Part shown: one piece after another, positions 49,800-61,028 of the stretch
Layout of the letters: every line of letters starts with the position of its first letter
Numbering within the stretch: position 1 is the first letter of the stretch
Origin: Mesostigma viride
Lineage: Eukaryota; Streptophyta; Mesostigmatophyceae; Mesostigmatales; Mesostigmataceae
Length of the DNA stretch: 64,000 nucleotides
Reading direction: 5' to 3'
NCBI GenBank assembly: GCA_009746045.1
Contig: RPFO01000246.1
Coordinates: 367,001 to 431,000 of the forward strand
Notes under the pieces: generated by a model
Told to the model about the DNA's origin: nothing
Databases searched by the model: none
The model's input: the letters and a program-made list of their open reading frames with translations, nothing else
Program-made: the position numbers and the translations under genes

Positions 49800-51125
49800 A
49801 ATGATCAGGGCCGGGAAGCCGGGCTTGGCTTCACTCCGTTGGCGCTTGAGGGGCCGGAGTGTGCCGGGGTCGCCGGCCCGCCGCATTCCTGCGCCCCGCC
49901 TCCCCATGAAGGCATGAACCCTTTGTTCACTGTCACTGGTTCCGGCCCTTTTCGCCATCCCCTTCCGCCATCAGCTGTTCGCCCCGCAACCTCTCATCAC
50001 GGCGCGGGGGCATCCTGCGCCGGCGGCCGGCAGAGCTGCGGGCTTGCTCTCGATACTACAGCTGCGGGTCGACGCACTGCATACATCACGTGCATGCATG
50101 GGTGGCCAGCAGAACCAGAACTGGTTGAATCCCCTATCTCTGGCCATACTGGCGGCGCTCTCCTCCGCCGGGGTGGCGGCCATGTGCCATGGTTCGGTCG
50201 CGGTCACTCCACCATCAAGTGTGAGGACGCGGATGGGGCCGCGCCCTCTACTCACCCAAGGCACCGCCCCGGGTGACAGTTACTGTGTTTGAACTACTAC
50301 GTGCAGCTAGGGTTGCCACCTGCTCATCGATGTCTCCGGCGTGGTTCGGCCGCTCTCCGGTTGCCACATCCTCCGGCCGACCTGGCGGCTGTGGATGCCG
50401 GCACTGCTGCCGCTAGTGTGGCCGAGCGCTGACAAGTTTTTTGCCTCCTACAGCAATGTGGGGCCCCGGCCACTGACCGGGGCATCGATGCCCTTACATC
50501 CTTGAGGAGTTCGGGGCCATGATGCCGGCCCAACTGACGGCGGAGTGTTTTCACGAGTGCTGCCGCCTGCCAGCGGCGGAAAGACCGCCTTGTCCTCGAG
50601 GGTCACACTGTCCCGTGGTCTGCCCGGAAATGGTCCTCCTATTGGCTAGCGCTAGCAGCGCCTGTCCATCGCGCTCATGACTCACACGGCAGCTGATGTG
50701 TTATTCCTCCGCGTCCGGGCCGCGACTTAATTTGCCGCGACCCATGCGGCCGGTGCATGTAGGTCACTTCCCCGGCCTGGTGGGCCGGCAGAGTCCGGTG
50801 TTGCTGCGTGTGGTCGGTTTGGTACGTGTCGCGTAGTTCATAGTTGCATGTACCTTGTGCTGCCAGGCTTAAATTGATCGATTGCACACTGATGTGCCCG
50901 TGCCGGATTGACGGATTCTTAATATTGTCTCAATGTCTTGCATGTGGGTTCTTCTTAATTTGCGCGGGGTTTAACTTCATACTCTTGCATGCCATTGCCA
51001 CCTCCGTAATTTATCATGCTCAATTGATGAATTCATATATAGACTATATAGAGAGCATTTTGTCATGCATGGTGATCTCTTGTTAGCGTTGGCTTTGGTT
51101 ATGTTTGATTGAAAGCCTTCACTCA
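49800..51125 (+). pseudogene. Decayed LINE 3' end, third copy of the family
   Basis: Matches the family of 38779-39610 in order but with heavy decay: GGTGGCCAGCAGAACCAGAA, GCGGATGGGGCCGCGCC, GAGGAGTTCGGGGCCATG, and the tail TTGTTAGCGTTGGCTTTG that recurs near 39535 and 40265. The frame is destroyed. Confidence 0.65.
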
Positions 51126-51731
51126 GATGTAAGTATTTATACTAGTGCATAAGATTCACTCGTGCATGACTATGACATCGTTTAGAAGGATGAATTACGT
51201 ACATAGGTGCATGAGAGTGGCATGCAATTACATGAGGAAAACCCCAAAACAAGAACCCTAAAGAAAATAATAATAATAATAACAATCAGACTCGGGCATG
51301 CAAGGATCAAGCCAGCACAAGTCATACCATGCAGGGAGGCTGCACTTTAACGATATGTGATAAAATATGTCTTTAAATTTTGCACGACTCAATTTTCAAT
51401 AGATTTACCTCGATCATGTAAATCACATGCATTCACATCAGTTTTGCTACAAGTAATATACAACTGATAGGGAAGACACAGCTAACCCAACAGTGTGCTC
51501 TTCCACTTCAATTGGCTGCGGGCAACATTGATGCACTGCCGACAGAAAGAATGGAGGAATGAAAGAATGGTTGCTGCTACTAAGCGCGCATAAACTTGAA
51601 AACTGCTTCCATCCAGGGAAGCCTGGCTGGATTCCTTGTACCCCTATTAGGGATGCAAACAACGGTTCGAAAATACTGTCTGTCAAAGGACAGAGTTAAA
51701 GACACGCCACTGAGCGCTCCAGCCACCGTAT
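51126..51731. other. 3' flank of the WD40-kinase gene
   Basis: AT-rich sequence downstream, on the minus strand, of the kinase stop at 51732-51734. It probably holds the 3' untranslated region. A short AAT triplet run is at about 51267-51282. No separate gene is seen. Confidence 0.4.
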
Positions 51732-54700
51732 CTAAAACTGCAGCTTTGTGACAATGGATGCTTCCAAGCCCGCCACCGCCCTGGTCTCCTTGGTGATCTT
51801 GATCGCCCCCCCTGACATGCCCGCCTCTGCGGGCGATGTGTCGGGCGTGTTCCCCGGCAATACCTTGAACGGCGAGCGGTTCTTGCGGCTGCGCTTCAGC
51901 GACGCATCCAGCAGCCCCTTGAGCGTCTTGGCGATCACGGGGAAGGTTGGCCGGCTTCGTGGCGGGCCCCAGCATTGCCGGATGAGGTCCGACAGCTGCG
52001 GCAGTTCGGGCAGCGCGGGGCTGCACTCGGTCGGGATGTCGAGCTTCTCGTCGCGCTGCGCGACTGCCGCCATGATCTCCCAGCTGCTCATGCCCTCCCA
52101 GGGTACCTGCGCACCATGGCGACATAGGAGCAGGAGAGGTGGATCTGGGGTCAGTCATAGGGGTGGGAAGGGACGCATCGTAAAGTGGGAAGGGACGAAT
52201 AGCCGGAATGGAGACAGGCCGGGGCCATACTTTATTCTACCTATGTTGTATTTGTAGTGGACTGTGGATTGTAGACAGCATATTATACTACAACCATTGA
52301 AAGCGTATCTGAGCAAGGGAAGCATTTGCGTCACAGCCACCAACAGGTGCCACATTTGGGCATAATGGCAGGCATGTGTGCGATGGCTGCAATTCTTTGC
52401 AGCCCTCAAAGTGGCTGGGAGGAAATATGCACATGCTAGGTACCACAAACAGACGCGAACCACCAACGACCCATGTCGCTCCTGCGCGCACCTGTAGGGT
52501 GATGAGCTCCCACAGGATGACCCCAAACGAGAACACGTCGGCGCTCAGCTCGTAATTCTCGCCCCGCAACATCTCGGGCGCCATCCAGCGGGGGCTGTGC
52601 ACATTGCTGGACGCCGGCACGTGGGTGACCGACGCCTCCATGAGGCGCGACAGGTTGAAGTCGGCCACCTTGACGCGCCAGTGCTTGTCCACCAGCAGGT
52701 TGGGGCTCTTCAGGTCGCGGTGGATGATGGGCGGCCGTGACGAGTGCAGGTAGTTCATGCCTGCGACATGGCACGTGCAGGGTAGGGCCGGTGGAGGCAG
52801 GGGAGGACACAAAAGCCAAGTGCACAGTCGCGGCGGTTAGAGGTTCCTCCACCCAGTTGGCAAGTGATGAGTATAAAAGGTCTTCCTCGTGTCAGAGCAG
52901 CTGCACGCGTGGTCTTATTTTCCACGTGCAAACAGTCACGATCTAGGTGTGGGCGCAGGGCAACCAGAGCGCGCCACTGCGTGTTTGCAGCGAGGGTGCC
53001 CGTGGGTTGCTACCCATCATGCATCTATTCCTTTCTTCCCTGTCACTAAAGTACAAGATCGCCAGGGACGCACACCCTCCTAGCCACCCCTGCTGGTTCA
53101 ACCCACCGGACATCCATGACTCCTACCTGAGCTCCTTGCACCCTGCCTAGTACAGAGCAGGGAGGGTTGTGAACGAACATCGAGACAACGTGCGGACGGA
53201 TAAAGACGGGCCAACATAAACATACAAAATGCGGTCGCCTTGCAAAGCCACACAGCTGGCTGGGCCATTCCCCACGCACCGATTGCCGCATCCAGTGCCA
53301 TGCTGAGTCGGCGTGGCCAGTCCAGCTGGAGGGGCGACGGGCTGTCCCCCCCTACGGGCGCCGCGGGGCTGGGCGCGGCCACCTTCTGTAGGACGTCGTA
53401 CAGGGACCCCCTGGGGCAGTACTCGGTGACGATGCACAGGTGCGGCGGGGTCACGCACGCCCCCATGAACATTACCACGTTCGGGTGGCGCATCATCTGC
53501 ATCAGCGAGGCCTCTTTGTGAAAGGCCAGCATCGTCGCGTCGGCCGAGCTGAGAGAGCCGCCAGTGGTGGCGATCACCTGCACCGTTGTTCATTGGTTGT
53601 TCGATTGTTTGTTGTTTGTTTGGTTGTTTGGTTGTTTGGTGGGTGGGTGGGTGGGTGGGTGGGTGGGTGGGTGGGTGGGTGGGTGGGTGGGTGGGTGGGT
53701 GGGTTGTTTGGTTGGTGGGGGAAGATGTGTGGCGGTCATTCAATGGGGGAAGGGCGTGCTGAGAGGGGTATGGTGAGGGGGACAAGGTGAGAGGGATGAG
53801 GCAGTGGAAGGGACTGAGACGACGTGTGTGTCTTGTGGGGATAGGCCATGCCGGCAGCAGGGGCAAAAGAGGATGAGGTGCAGCCGCTGGTGGAAAGTGG
53901 GCAGTACTATATAATATTGCCCTCATTCCAGCATCGCTCCCCACCATTTGCTTGTGTCGTTACCCGCCTTATTCCGCCCCGCAATAACCACCGTATTTCG
54001 ATTCACTGTCACACCCCCTTGCTGTTACTCGCCAGTGAACCCATAACACATGGCCTCACCTTCTTCACCGCCACCTCGGTGCACCGCCAGTGGGCGAGAA
54101 ACACGTCGCCGTACGAGCCCCCCCCAATTGGTCGCACCATCTTGATCTCACGAACGTCAATCTCCCACGGGAGCAGGCACGACCCACGCGACGCAGGCGC
54201 ACCCTGGCCCGGCCCGCTGCTGGCATACTTGGCCGCAAGCTGGCGCGACCCGACCGTGTCCAGGCCATCCCCAGGGGTGGCTGCGCCGCTGCGGTCCTCG
54301 CCGGCATGATCCGTGATGCTCTCCGCCGGCATACGGGGCCTGGGGGGAGGTGGCCCCATGCTTCCAGCGGCCACACGCCCGGGCGTTGACTCGGACAAAC
54401 GGCTTTTCTGCGATTCCTGGGCAGGGCTTGCAGGGGCGTTCTCACCCGGCATGATGCCTTTGGCAGAGGCATGCGGAGGGAGCTCGGGAACCGTGGCGTG
54501 GCCCACAGAGGCAGCCGCATCTCGATGGGAGGTGTTGCTTGGTCGGTCGTCGCCGGTTACTGTTGGTGGCTCGTCCACGCCACCGCCCTGATGTACGAAT
54601 GGACGTTGTGCCCGCGTGGTATGAGTGTTGACAAAAATGTCAGTCAGCAAGAATAGTACTTATAGGCGGATGCACATCCAAAGAGAGAGCTGTCAACACC

Positions 54701-57700
54701 CTGAGGAAACAGCTAATAAGAGCAGCAAGAAGTGCAGGCGGAGACGGCGGCCACGACAGGGTACTAGTCCAGCATAGAAAGGCACACACACAGCTACCAC
54801 AGCATGGACGACATTGTACTCTGGACTACACGATAAAGAATTGGCTCGGCGAGGCGGGACCGACCTTTCGTGTCCGCCTAAAAAACGCAGTATTAAACGT
54901 CAACATCAACGTATCAACGTATCCCCCTCTCCAAGGGAACAGGGAGCAGTGCACACGCTGCATCCTCTGACATCATCCGCGCGCATCTCGTCACACATGA
55001 GTGGCCCATACCTAGTGATAATATCTCACATAGCCTAGAAATTTCGTCCCTACAAATCCACCCCAAACTCCTGCTGATATCACATGTCTGCATCAGGTGT
55101 CAGCCTGATGACCTGCAGTCATACGCGCGTGCCTGGCCTAACAACCCGCGACAGAGGCATGCGCACTGGATTTGATTCAAACGACAACAGCAACTTACAT
55201 TTTGGCTGGCTGTGCGTGCCAGCTCATCCTCCGACAGTACGCCCGAGCCAGCTGGCGAGAGGCCGCCGATCTGGGACCCGCACAGGGAGGAGGATGAGGG
55301 CAGGCGGCCCCACCCGCCACGCACTGATGACGCGTTGCTTCCAAAGGACGTGGCTCGCCCCCAGTTGCTGGCAGCACCGTTGCTGCCTGTGGACAAGATG
55401 CGGCCATACATGCCGGCCCGTGCACCACCTTCCGTGATGCCCGTGGTGCCCGCTGCCACCTCCCCGCCCCCCCCCAACGCGTGGGACAACCCCGTCCAGC
55501 CCTGCTCCTGTGGTTTGTCGATAACGTCGCTCGCAAACTGAACCACGCGCGGGGGGGCGGGAGCGCCGTTCTGGCTGGTGGTGGGTGGCTTGGTTGGTAC
55601 GGCGGTGGCCGTGTCCCCCAAACTGTCGGCAGTGTTCCCTGTGCTGTAGCCCTGCTCCAGCGGGCCCCTTCCCGCCCCCTTGTCCGTGAAAAGTCCCGGC
55701 TGGAACAAGTTCCCCAGTGCGCCGCTGCTGGCACTGCTCGGGTGCAGGTAGCTGCCGCCGCCGTCACGCATGCCCGACAGCCCCTCCATGAAGCTTCCCT
55801 TGCGGGACCGGTCGGTGGCATAGGACCGCTGACGCGATGAATACGACAAGGAATAGCTGCCGGCGCCGCTGGTGTCGATGGAGTCATCGGTAAACCCATC
55901 CAGCACACCCAGCAGTGCCAGGCCAACGCCCTCCTCGTCCTGCGCCACCAGGATGGCCTGCTCACACGACATGCCTAGCGAGCTATCGTGCGGGGCCAAG
56001 ACTACCCCGGCTTGGGTTCCAGCGCTGCCCGTGCACGTTGCGGCCCTGTGCGTGACCGCCAAGGATGACGAGTTTGCGAGGGATGGCCCCTGAGTGATGC
56101 TGGCATTGCTGGCATCCGCCCCCCCACCCCCGCAGCGTGACGTGCTCTCCTCCTCAAACACCCGCCAGACGCGCATCACACCCTCCTGCGACGACGTCAT
56201 CAGCTTGGCCTCGGAGCACACCCAGGGGTCCACGCACGCCATCCAGCGGACGGCGCTGCTGTGCGCCGCCACCGCCAGCTCCACAGTGGCACCCTGGACG
56301 CGGCGACCTGCGCCCCTGGCCCCACTATTCTCCAGCCGCCACACGCGCACGATGCCATCACCATGGCCGGCACACACGCGGTAGGGCTCCTCGCACGTGG
56401 CGGGCGTAAGCACCGCAAGAGAGCTCACGCCCAGGGGGGGGCAGCTGGAGCCAACAGCCAGAACCTCGTGGGGGCCACCCACTACGCTGGTAACCACCCC
56501 ACCGTGCGTCGAGGAAGGGTTGCCCATAGCCCCGCCACATGGCGGCAGCAGAACTGCCACCACGTCCCGGCTGCTGCCGTCCAGCAGCATGACCCCACCA
56601 CCAGCATGGCCGGATGCCAGCAGAGGGCCGTCTGCGCACGCCGTAGTGACGCCGGGCACATGGATGGCACAGAGGGCCATACCCAGGCCGTCCCCCTGAC
56701 AGGGCACCTGGCCGAGCAGTGCAAAGGTGTCTGCGTCCCAGCTGCAGCACGCGGCCTCACCCGCGCCATGGCACGCCTCCGCGCGGTGGCTGCTTGCGCG
56801 CTTTTGAATGTCCGCCTGCTGGCAGCTGGAGGACGACATGACGTGGCCCCACGTCCACACGACGGCATGCCCTGCCCCAGGACCGCCCGCACACCCCAGG
56901 ATGGTCGTGACGGGTCCCTGGTGCGCGTGCAGGGTGCTCCCGCCGGAGAACAGCCCAGGGCCCAGCCCCCCGCCCGCTTGCTGCGCCTTGCCCGGTGCAT
57001 GTGCGGTCCGCCGCAACGAGGTGACCAGCTCAATGGCCTGGATGTCGCTGCGTAGGCTAGCAGTACCGCCACCAGTGACCGCGCTGGCACCACCACCGGG
57101 ACTTGTCATCATGCCGCCCGCCGCAGCGATGGTGGCTAGAGAGGGCATGGGGGAGGAGGCGGTGGGCGCGGAGGCCCACCGCGCCCGCAGCACGCTCACG
57201 CAGCCCTGCGCCGTGCCCACCCATACGACCCCGGGGGCCACCCTGCCCATCGCGGTGATGTCGCCGCGACCCAGCCGCAGCTCCAGGTGGCGGCCCTTGC
57301 TGCTGCCACCGCCACGAGGGGCAAAGGGCCGAGTCAGCCCTCGCGCGGCCCCCACACTGCCGGGGGCATGGCCCTGATGCCACACGCGCACGGACCCCCC
57401 TGCATGGCCCGACCAGATGCAGACACCGAACACGCCCTGGTCCAACAGGAGGCAGAGAGCACGCTCGGTGGAGGGGAAGGGGGCCAGCAGCCGGGGTGCG
57501 CCCGATGTGGCACCATTCGTGGCAGCGGGCCCTGCGTCGATGTTGCCATTGTCACCCAGAGTGAAGGTGACGGATGTCAGTGACTTGCTTGCCAGGAACA
57601 GGGAGCAGCTGGCCGGCTCGGGCAGTGCGGCCAGTGCCCGCTGGGATGAGGGCTTGATGGCATGCCCAGCGGTCCAAGAGGAGTCTGCCCCTTTGACAAC

Positions 57701-59733
57701 AAGACTTTTCTTGGCAAGTCCACCAGGACCTTGCTGGCAGGCGTCAATCAAGGCATCCGGAGCAGGCACTAGAGCCACCACAAAGCCGGTGGGGGTGGGG
57801 GTGGCGGGTCCAAGCAGCGCGTGGCGTCGGGGCGTGCTTCCATCGGGTGAGCAGTCGAGAGAGTGCAGCCAGATTGCGTGCGCGAGGGCGTACATTTGCC
57901 GTCCGATCTCGTCCACTGGGCGGGATGCACACCACGCATGGCCAGGGCACATGTGTCCAGAGACAGGCAAGGGTGAGATGGCTTGTGGGTGGAAACCGCA
58001 AAATCTTGCTGACAGGTAGCAATCAGCCGCGGTGGAGGTTCAGGGAACCTAGGTTATAGCACAACCGATTGCGGTGATAGAGGCTCCTGTTATTTGATAG
58101 AAAACTTGGCTCCGGGGCTGGGGCAAGGAAGACATGCACGTCGTGATAAAATACCAGTTGGGGATTGTCCTCAGCGACATGCGTGCCTGAAAGGCACGAG
58201 GGGGAATCAGTACATCCTAACCATGCAAGTCGGGCATGAGAAGCTGGGGCAAAAAGTTGAAAACTCGAATACAAGTCTACACAGAATGTGCCACCCGTCA
58301 GCTTGCCCAGGCAAAGAGGAGAGCTACTTGACTTCAAGCACAGGCCACGGGATCCATTTCCAACGCTACGCGTTCTGGCTTGTGACCCCCCCCCCCCCCC
58401 CCCCCCCCCCCTGCTGTGGCTTCTGACAAGGCAACGTGTCAAGGTGGCGTTACGTCAGGGGCCTTGTGTGCCCCTCGCCACGTACGCTGATGCTGCGTGG
58501 TGCCTTGCTTGACCCATTTGACGAGCGCCGAGCGGTGGCACAACTTCTCCACCGCGCGTATGGCAGCAGCCAGCACGCCCGTGAGCAACGCGCACGTCCC
58601 CTGCAGGGCCTCGCTCGTGGATTCCCTGCGCAGGCCAGCACAAAGGAACAGGCATGCCAGGGTTTGATCGTCCCTCGATCCCTTTTCAAGCCAGCAGAGC
58701 AGGCAGGGTAAGTGTGTGCATCTGTGTTATGACTCCTGCATGATTAGACAGTCCCACCGTGATAAATGGAGTAGCCCCTGTTGAAGGAGAATGGCAACCA
58801 TCAACTTGACTGTCTAGAAACGAACGGGCTGTGTTTGGCGTGCTGATCAATGAGCTTTAAGGATGATCACCTAAAAGGTATATGGCAAACTCTGGTTCCG
58901 CAGGAACAGATAAGCAATTAACATCAGTTTCCTTATCAAGGTTTGTTCCGCACCCACCAGATGACTCCCTAGCAAAGCCTGTGGAGCGGGAAGGGTGCTG
59001 CCGAGCGGTGCACGGCCACTCTAGGCCACGTGGCTGACTGTCCTTTCACACAAGCAGGGGGCATCCTCAGCATGGCAGACTTGTGATCGCCTGGACATGA
59101 GCCTTGGGATTTCCCATAAGCAAGTGTTTCTGATTTAGAAGGATGTTTACAAAAATTAATGGGTTGCTCAAGATTTATGAGTGATTGTTCGATATCCATG
59201 CACACATCAAGCTAGCCAACCTACGATGCCTCCAACCGTCCGTCTTTCCTATTCACGTACCCGACTGGGAAGTGTTTTTCTGATGGAATCCTTTCCAACG
59301 CAGCCCGTGCGGCAACCGCTGCGGATACCAAAACAGAGCCCCTCTTGGGGTTATTGCTGACGCAAGAACCCATACTCTTTTGTAGGCGATCCAGACGCTC
59401 CATGCACCGAACGACCTGCAGTGTGGTGTGCCGCGGATTGCCACGCTTGATCATAAGATTCTCTTCCGCGTTATTATAATATATCGTGAAATTAGGAGGT
59501 GCACAATTGGGAAAGCATGCACCCGGCTAAGCGTCTTGGATACGACATCGCCAAAAATTTGATACACGAACAGGCAATCGCGGGCTACCCACGGGTAGCC
59601 GTTGAGATACCCTCCCGGTCCCTACCAGGATAATCTGTATACATACAACGTGTCCACGAATAGAACAGTTGCTTACCAGGACCTCAGTGGGAAAAGAAGA
59701 AGGCTCTGCATCGCTTTGCCCGGATATATCCAT
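51732..59733 (-). CDS. WD40-repeat / Raf-like (TKL) protein kinase fusion, 8 exons
   Basis: Exons in transcript order: 59733-59677, 59460-59261, 58625-58486, 58008-55199, 54587-54060, 53577-53280, 52760-52492 and 52106-51732. All junctions are GT-AG with matching phases and the total is 1559 codons including the stop. The huge fourth exon holds degenerate WD40-like repeats (GGSVRVWHQG, LASGHAGGGVMLLDG, GIVRVWRLEN, GVMRVWRVFEEE) and then a Ser/Gly-rich linker. The C-terminal kinase has IGGGSYGDVFLAHWRCTEVA (glycine loop and VAVKK lysine), TEYCPRGSLYDVL, HRDLKSPNLLV, VADFNLS (DFN in place of DFG), RWMAPEM, ADVFSFGVILWEL and CWGPPRSRPTF, the pattern of plant and algal Raf-like MAPKKK. It probably phosphorylates Ser/Thr in signalling, with the propeller as scaffold (inferred). 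The first exon is short and its ATG less certain. The second exon's acceptor has a weak pyrimidine tract. Confidence 0.88.
53638..53704. repeat. (GGGT)n array in a WD40-kinase intron
   Basis: About 16 GGGT/GGTG tetramers with GTTTGGTT-type repeats on both sides, about 60 bp upstream, in transcript terms, of the acceptor for exon 53577-53280. Read on the gene strand it is a CCCA/CACC run. Confidence 0.95.
58386..58411. repeat. C26 homopolymer
   Basis: Twenty-six consecutive C in the intron between exons 58625-58486 and 58008-55199 of the WD40-kinase gene. It reads as a G-run on the gene strand. Confidence 0.97.
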
Positions 59734-61028
59734 TGTGCTGCCAATCTCACGCGACGGTCTCACTAGGTCTATAATATGAAATTACGAAGTCGGAACGTAG
59801 ATTAGGGTCACCATTCTAATGCGGACCTTGCTATGTCAACAACCAACAGGCATTGTATCCTCTGGCATGCCGATTTAAGGGGTCTGCGAACATCATTTCA
59901 GGTCCTGGCGTGTCGAAGTTCGTGTGGCTTGGCCAAAGCAATTTTCATATAGATTTTATGAAAAGGTAGCTGCCCTGGAGCTGCACAAATTCGGCATGTC
60001 ATCTACCGTTAACGCACGGTGAAGATGAGCGCCCCCGGTGACCAAAGAACAACTGTAACACACCTGGCGATAGTCAGGACAATTAAAGAAAGAGAAATTT
60101 TGACCGCAACGGCTTCCTTTCGGCGCGGCGTCGCATCCAAGGTCCTTTACACCCCCCCAACAGATTCTCAGGTTTAAGATCATGAGACTCTGGATTTGAC
60201 CTATAATAGTAGTATAATTGTATTAGAATGTATTATAACTTAGTAAATACGAATCACAGTATTAAGATTCTTACAGATTGTGAGCCCTGGATTGGTCGGA
60301 CCACAATCTTAAAAGTGTGCGGGGGGGTGTACCAATTACCCAAACAAAGGCAGCGTTGTTGTTGTTGCCCACGCCGCACATATGTACTGTCAAGCCTGGG
60401 TGCAGGCTAAGTTAAATTGAGTTACAGTACAGGTGCACTGTAGCCTGGGGAGTTCAGCCTGGTTAAATCCTGGGGGCAGGCTGGGCTTCACAAGAACAGG
60501 GTCATCCGGCTCATCCGTACGTCTGACTGCCGACAGTCAGCCATCTGAACTACAAAATGTGAGCCAGTGAAAACTCCGACGGGGGACAGGACGGTGCGGT
60601 GTGCTTCCCAACTTGTAGAAGATGGCAAAGCAAAAATCTGCTGCAAATTCGCCGCGCCTTTTTCAAATAAACGATCAGCATGAGCGATTTTCCTGCCGAG
60701 GCGTGAAGGTGAGTAGATTTGTGTAGCCAGGTCTCGCTCGAACGGTCAACGGTCCCTTTTCACCACAGAAGTCCGAAACCCCACGCATCGCCCGAAAAGG
60801 CGAAGAGACATTTACATTTAGCTGCCATGTCGCCCGGGACGCTCCCGTTTGGGATCGCATCTCGCGGAATATGTACGAATAATGTCCTTTCGAAAACACT
60901 TGTGGGATTTCCGGCCCCGTGTGCCGTCTGCAGGTTAACACGCCCGGAAAAGCGCTAGGATTTACCCAGTGGCTACCCATGGATCACTGAGATACATACA
61001 TCTTGAAGAATACCAATATAGCTAACAA
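59734..61028. promoter_or_regulatory. Divergent intergenic region between WD40-kinase and RhoGAP genes
   Basis: About 1.3 kb separate the two start codons, which point away from each other, so both promoters should lie here. It is AT-richer than the genes. No convincing core promoter motif can be assigned by eye and no other gene is seen. Confidence 0.4.
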
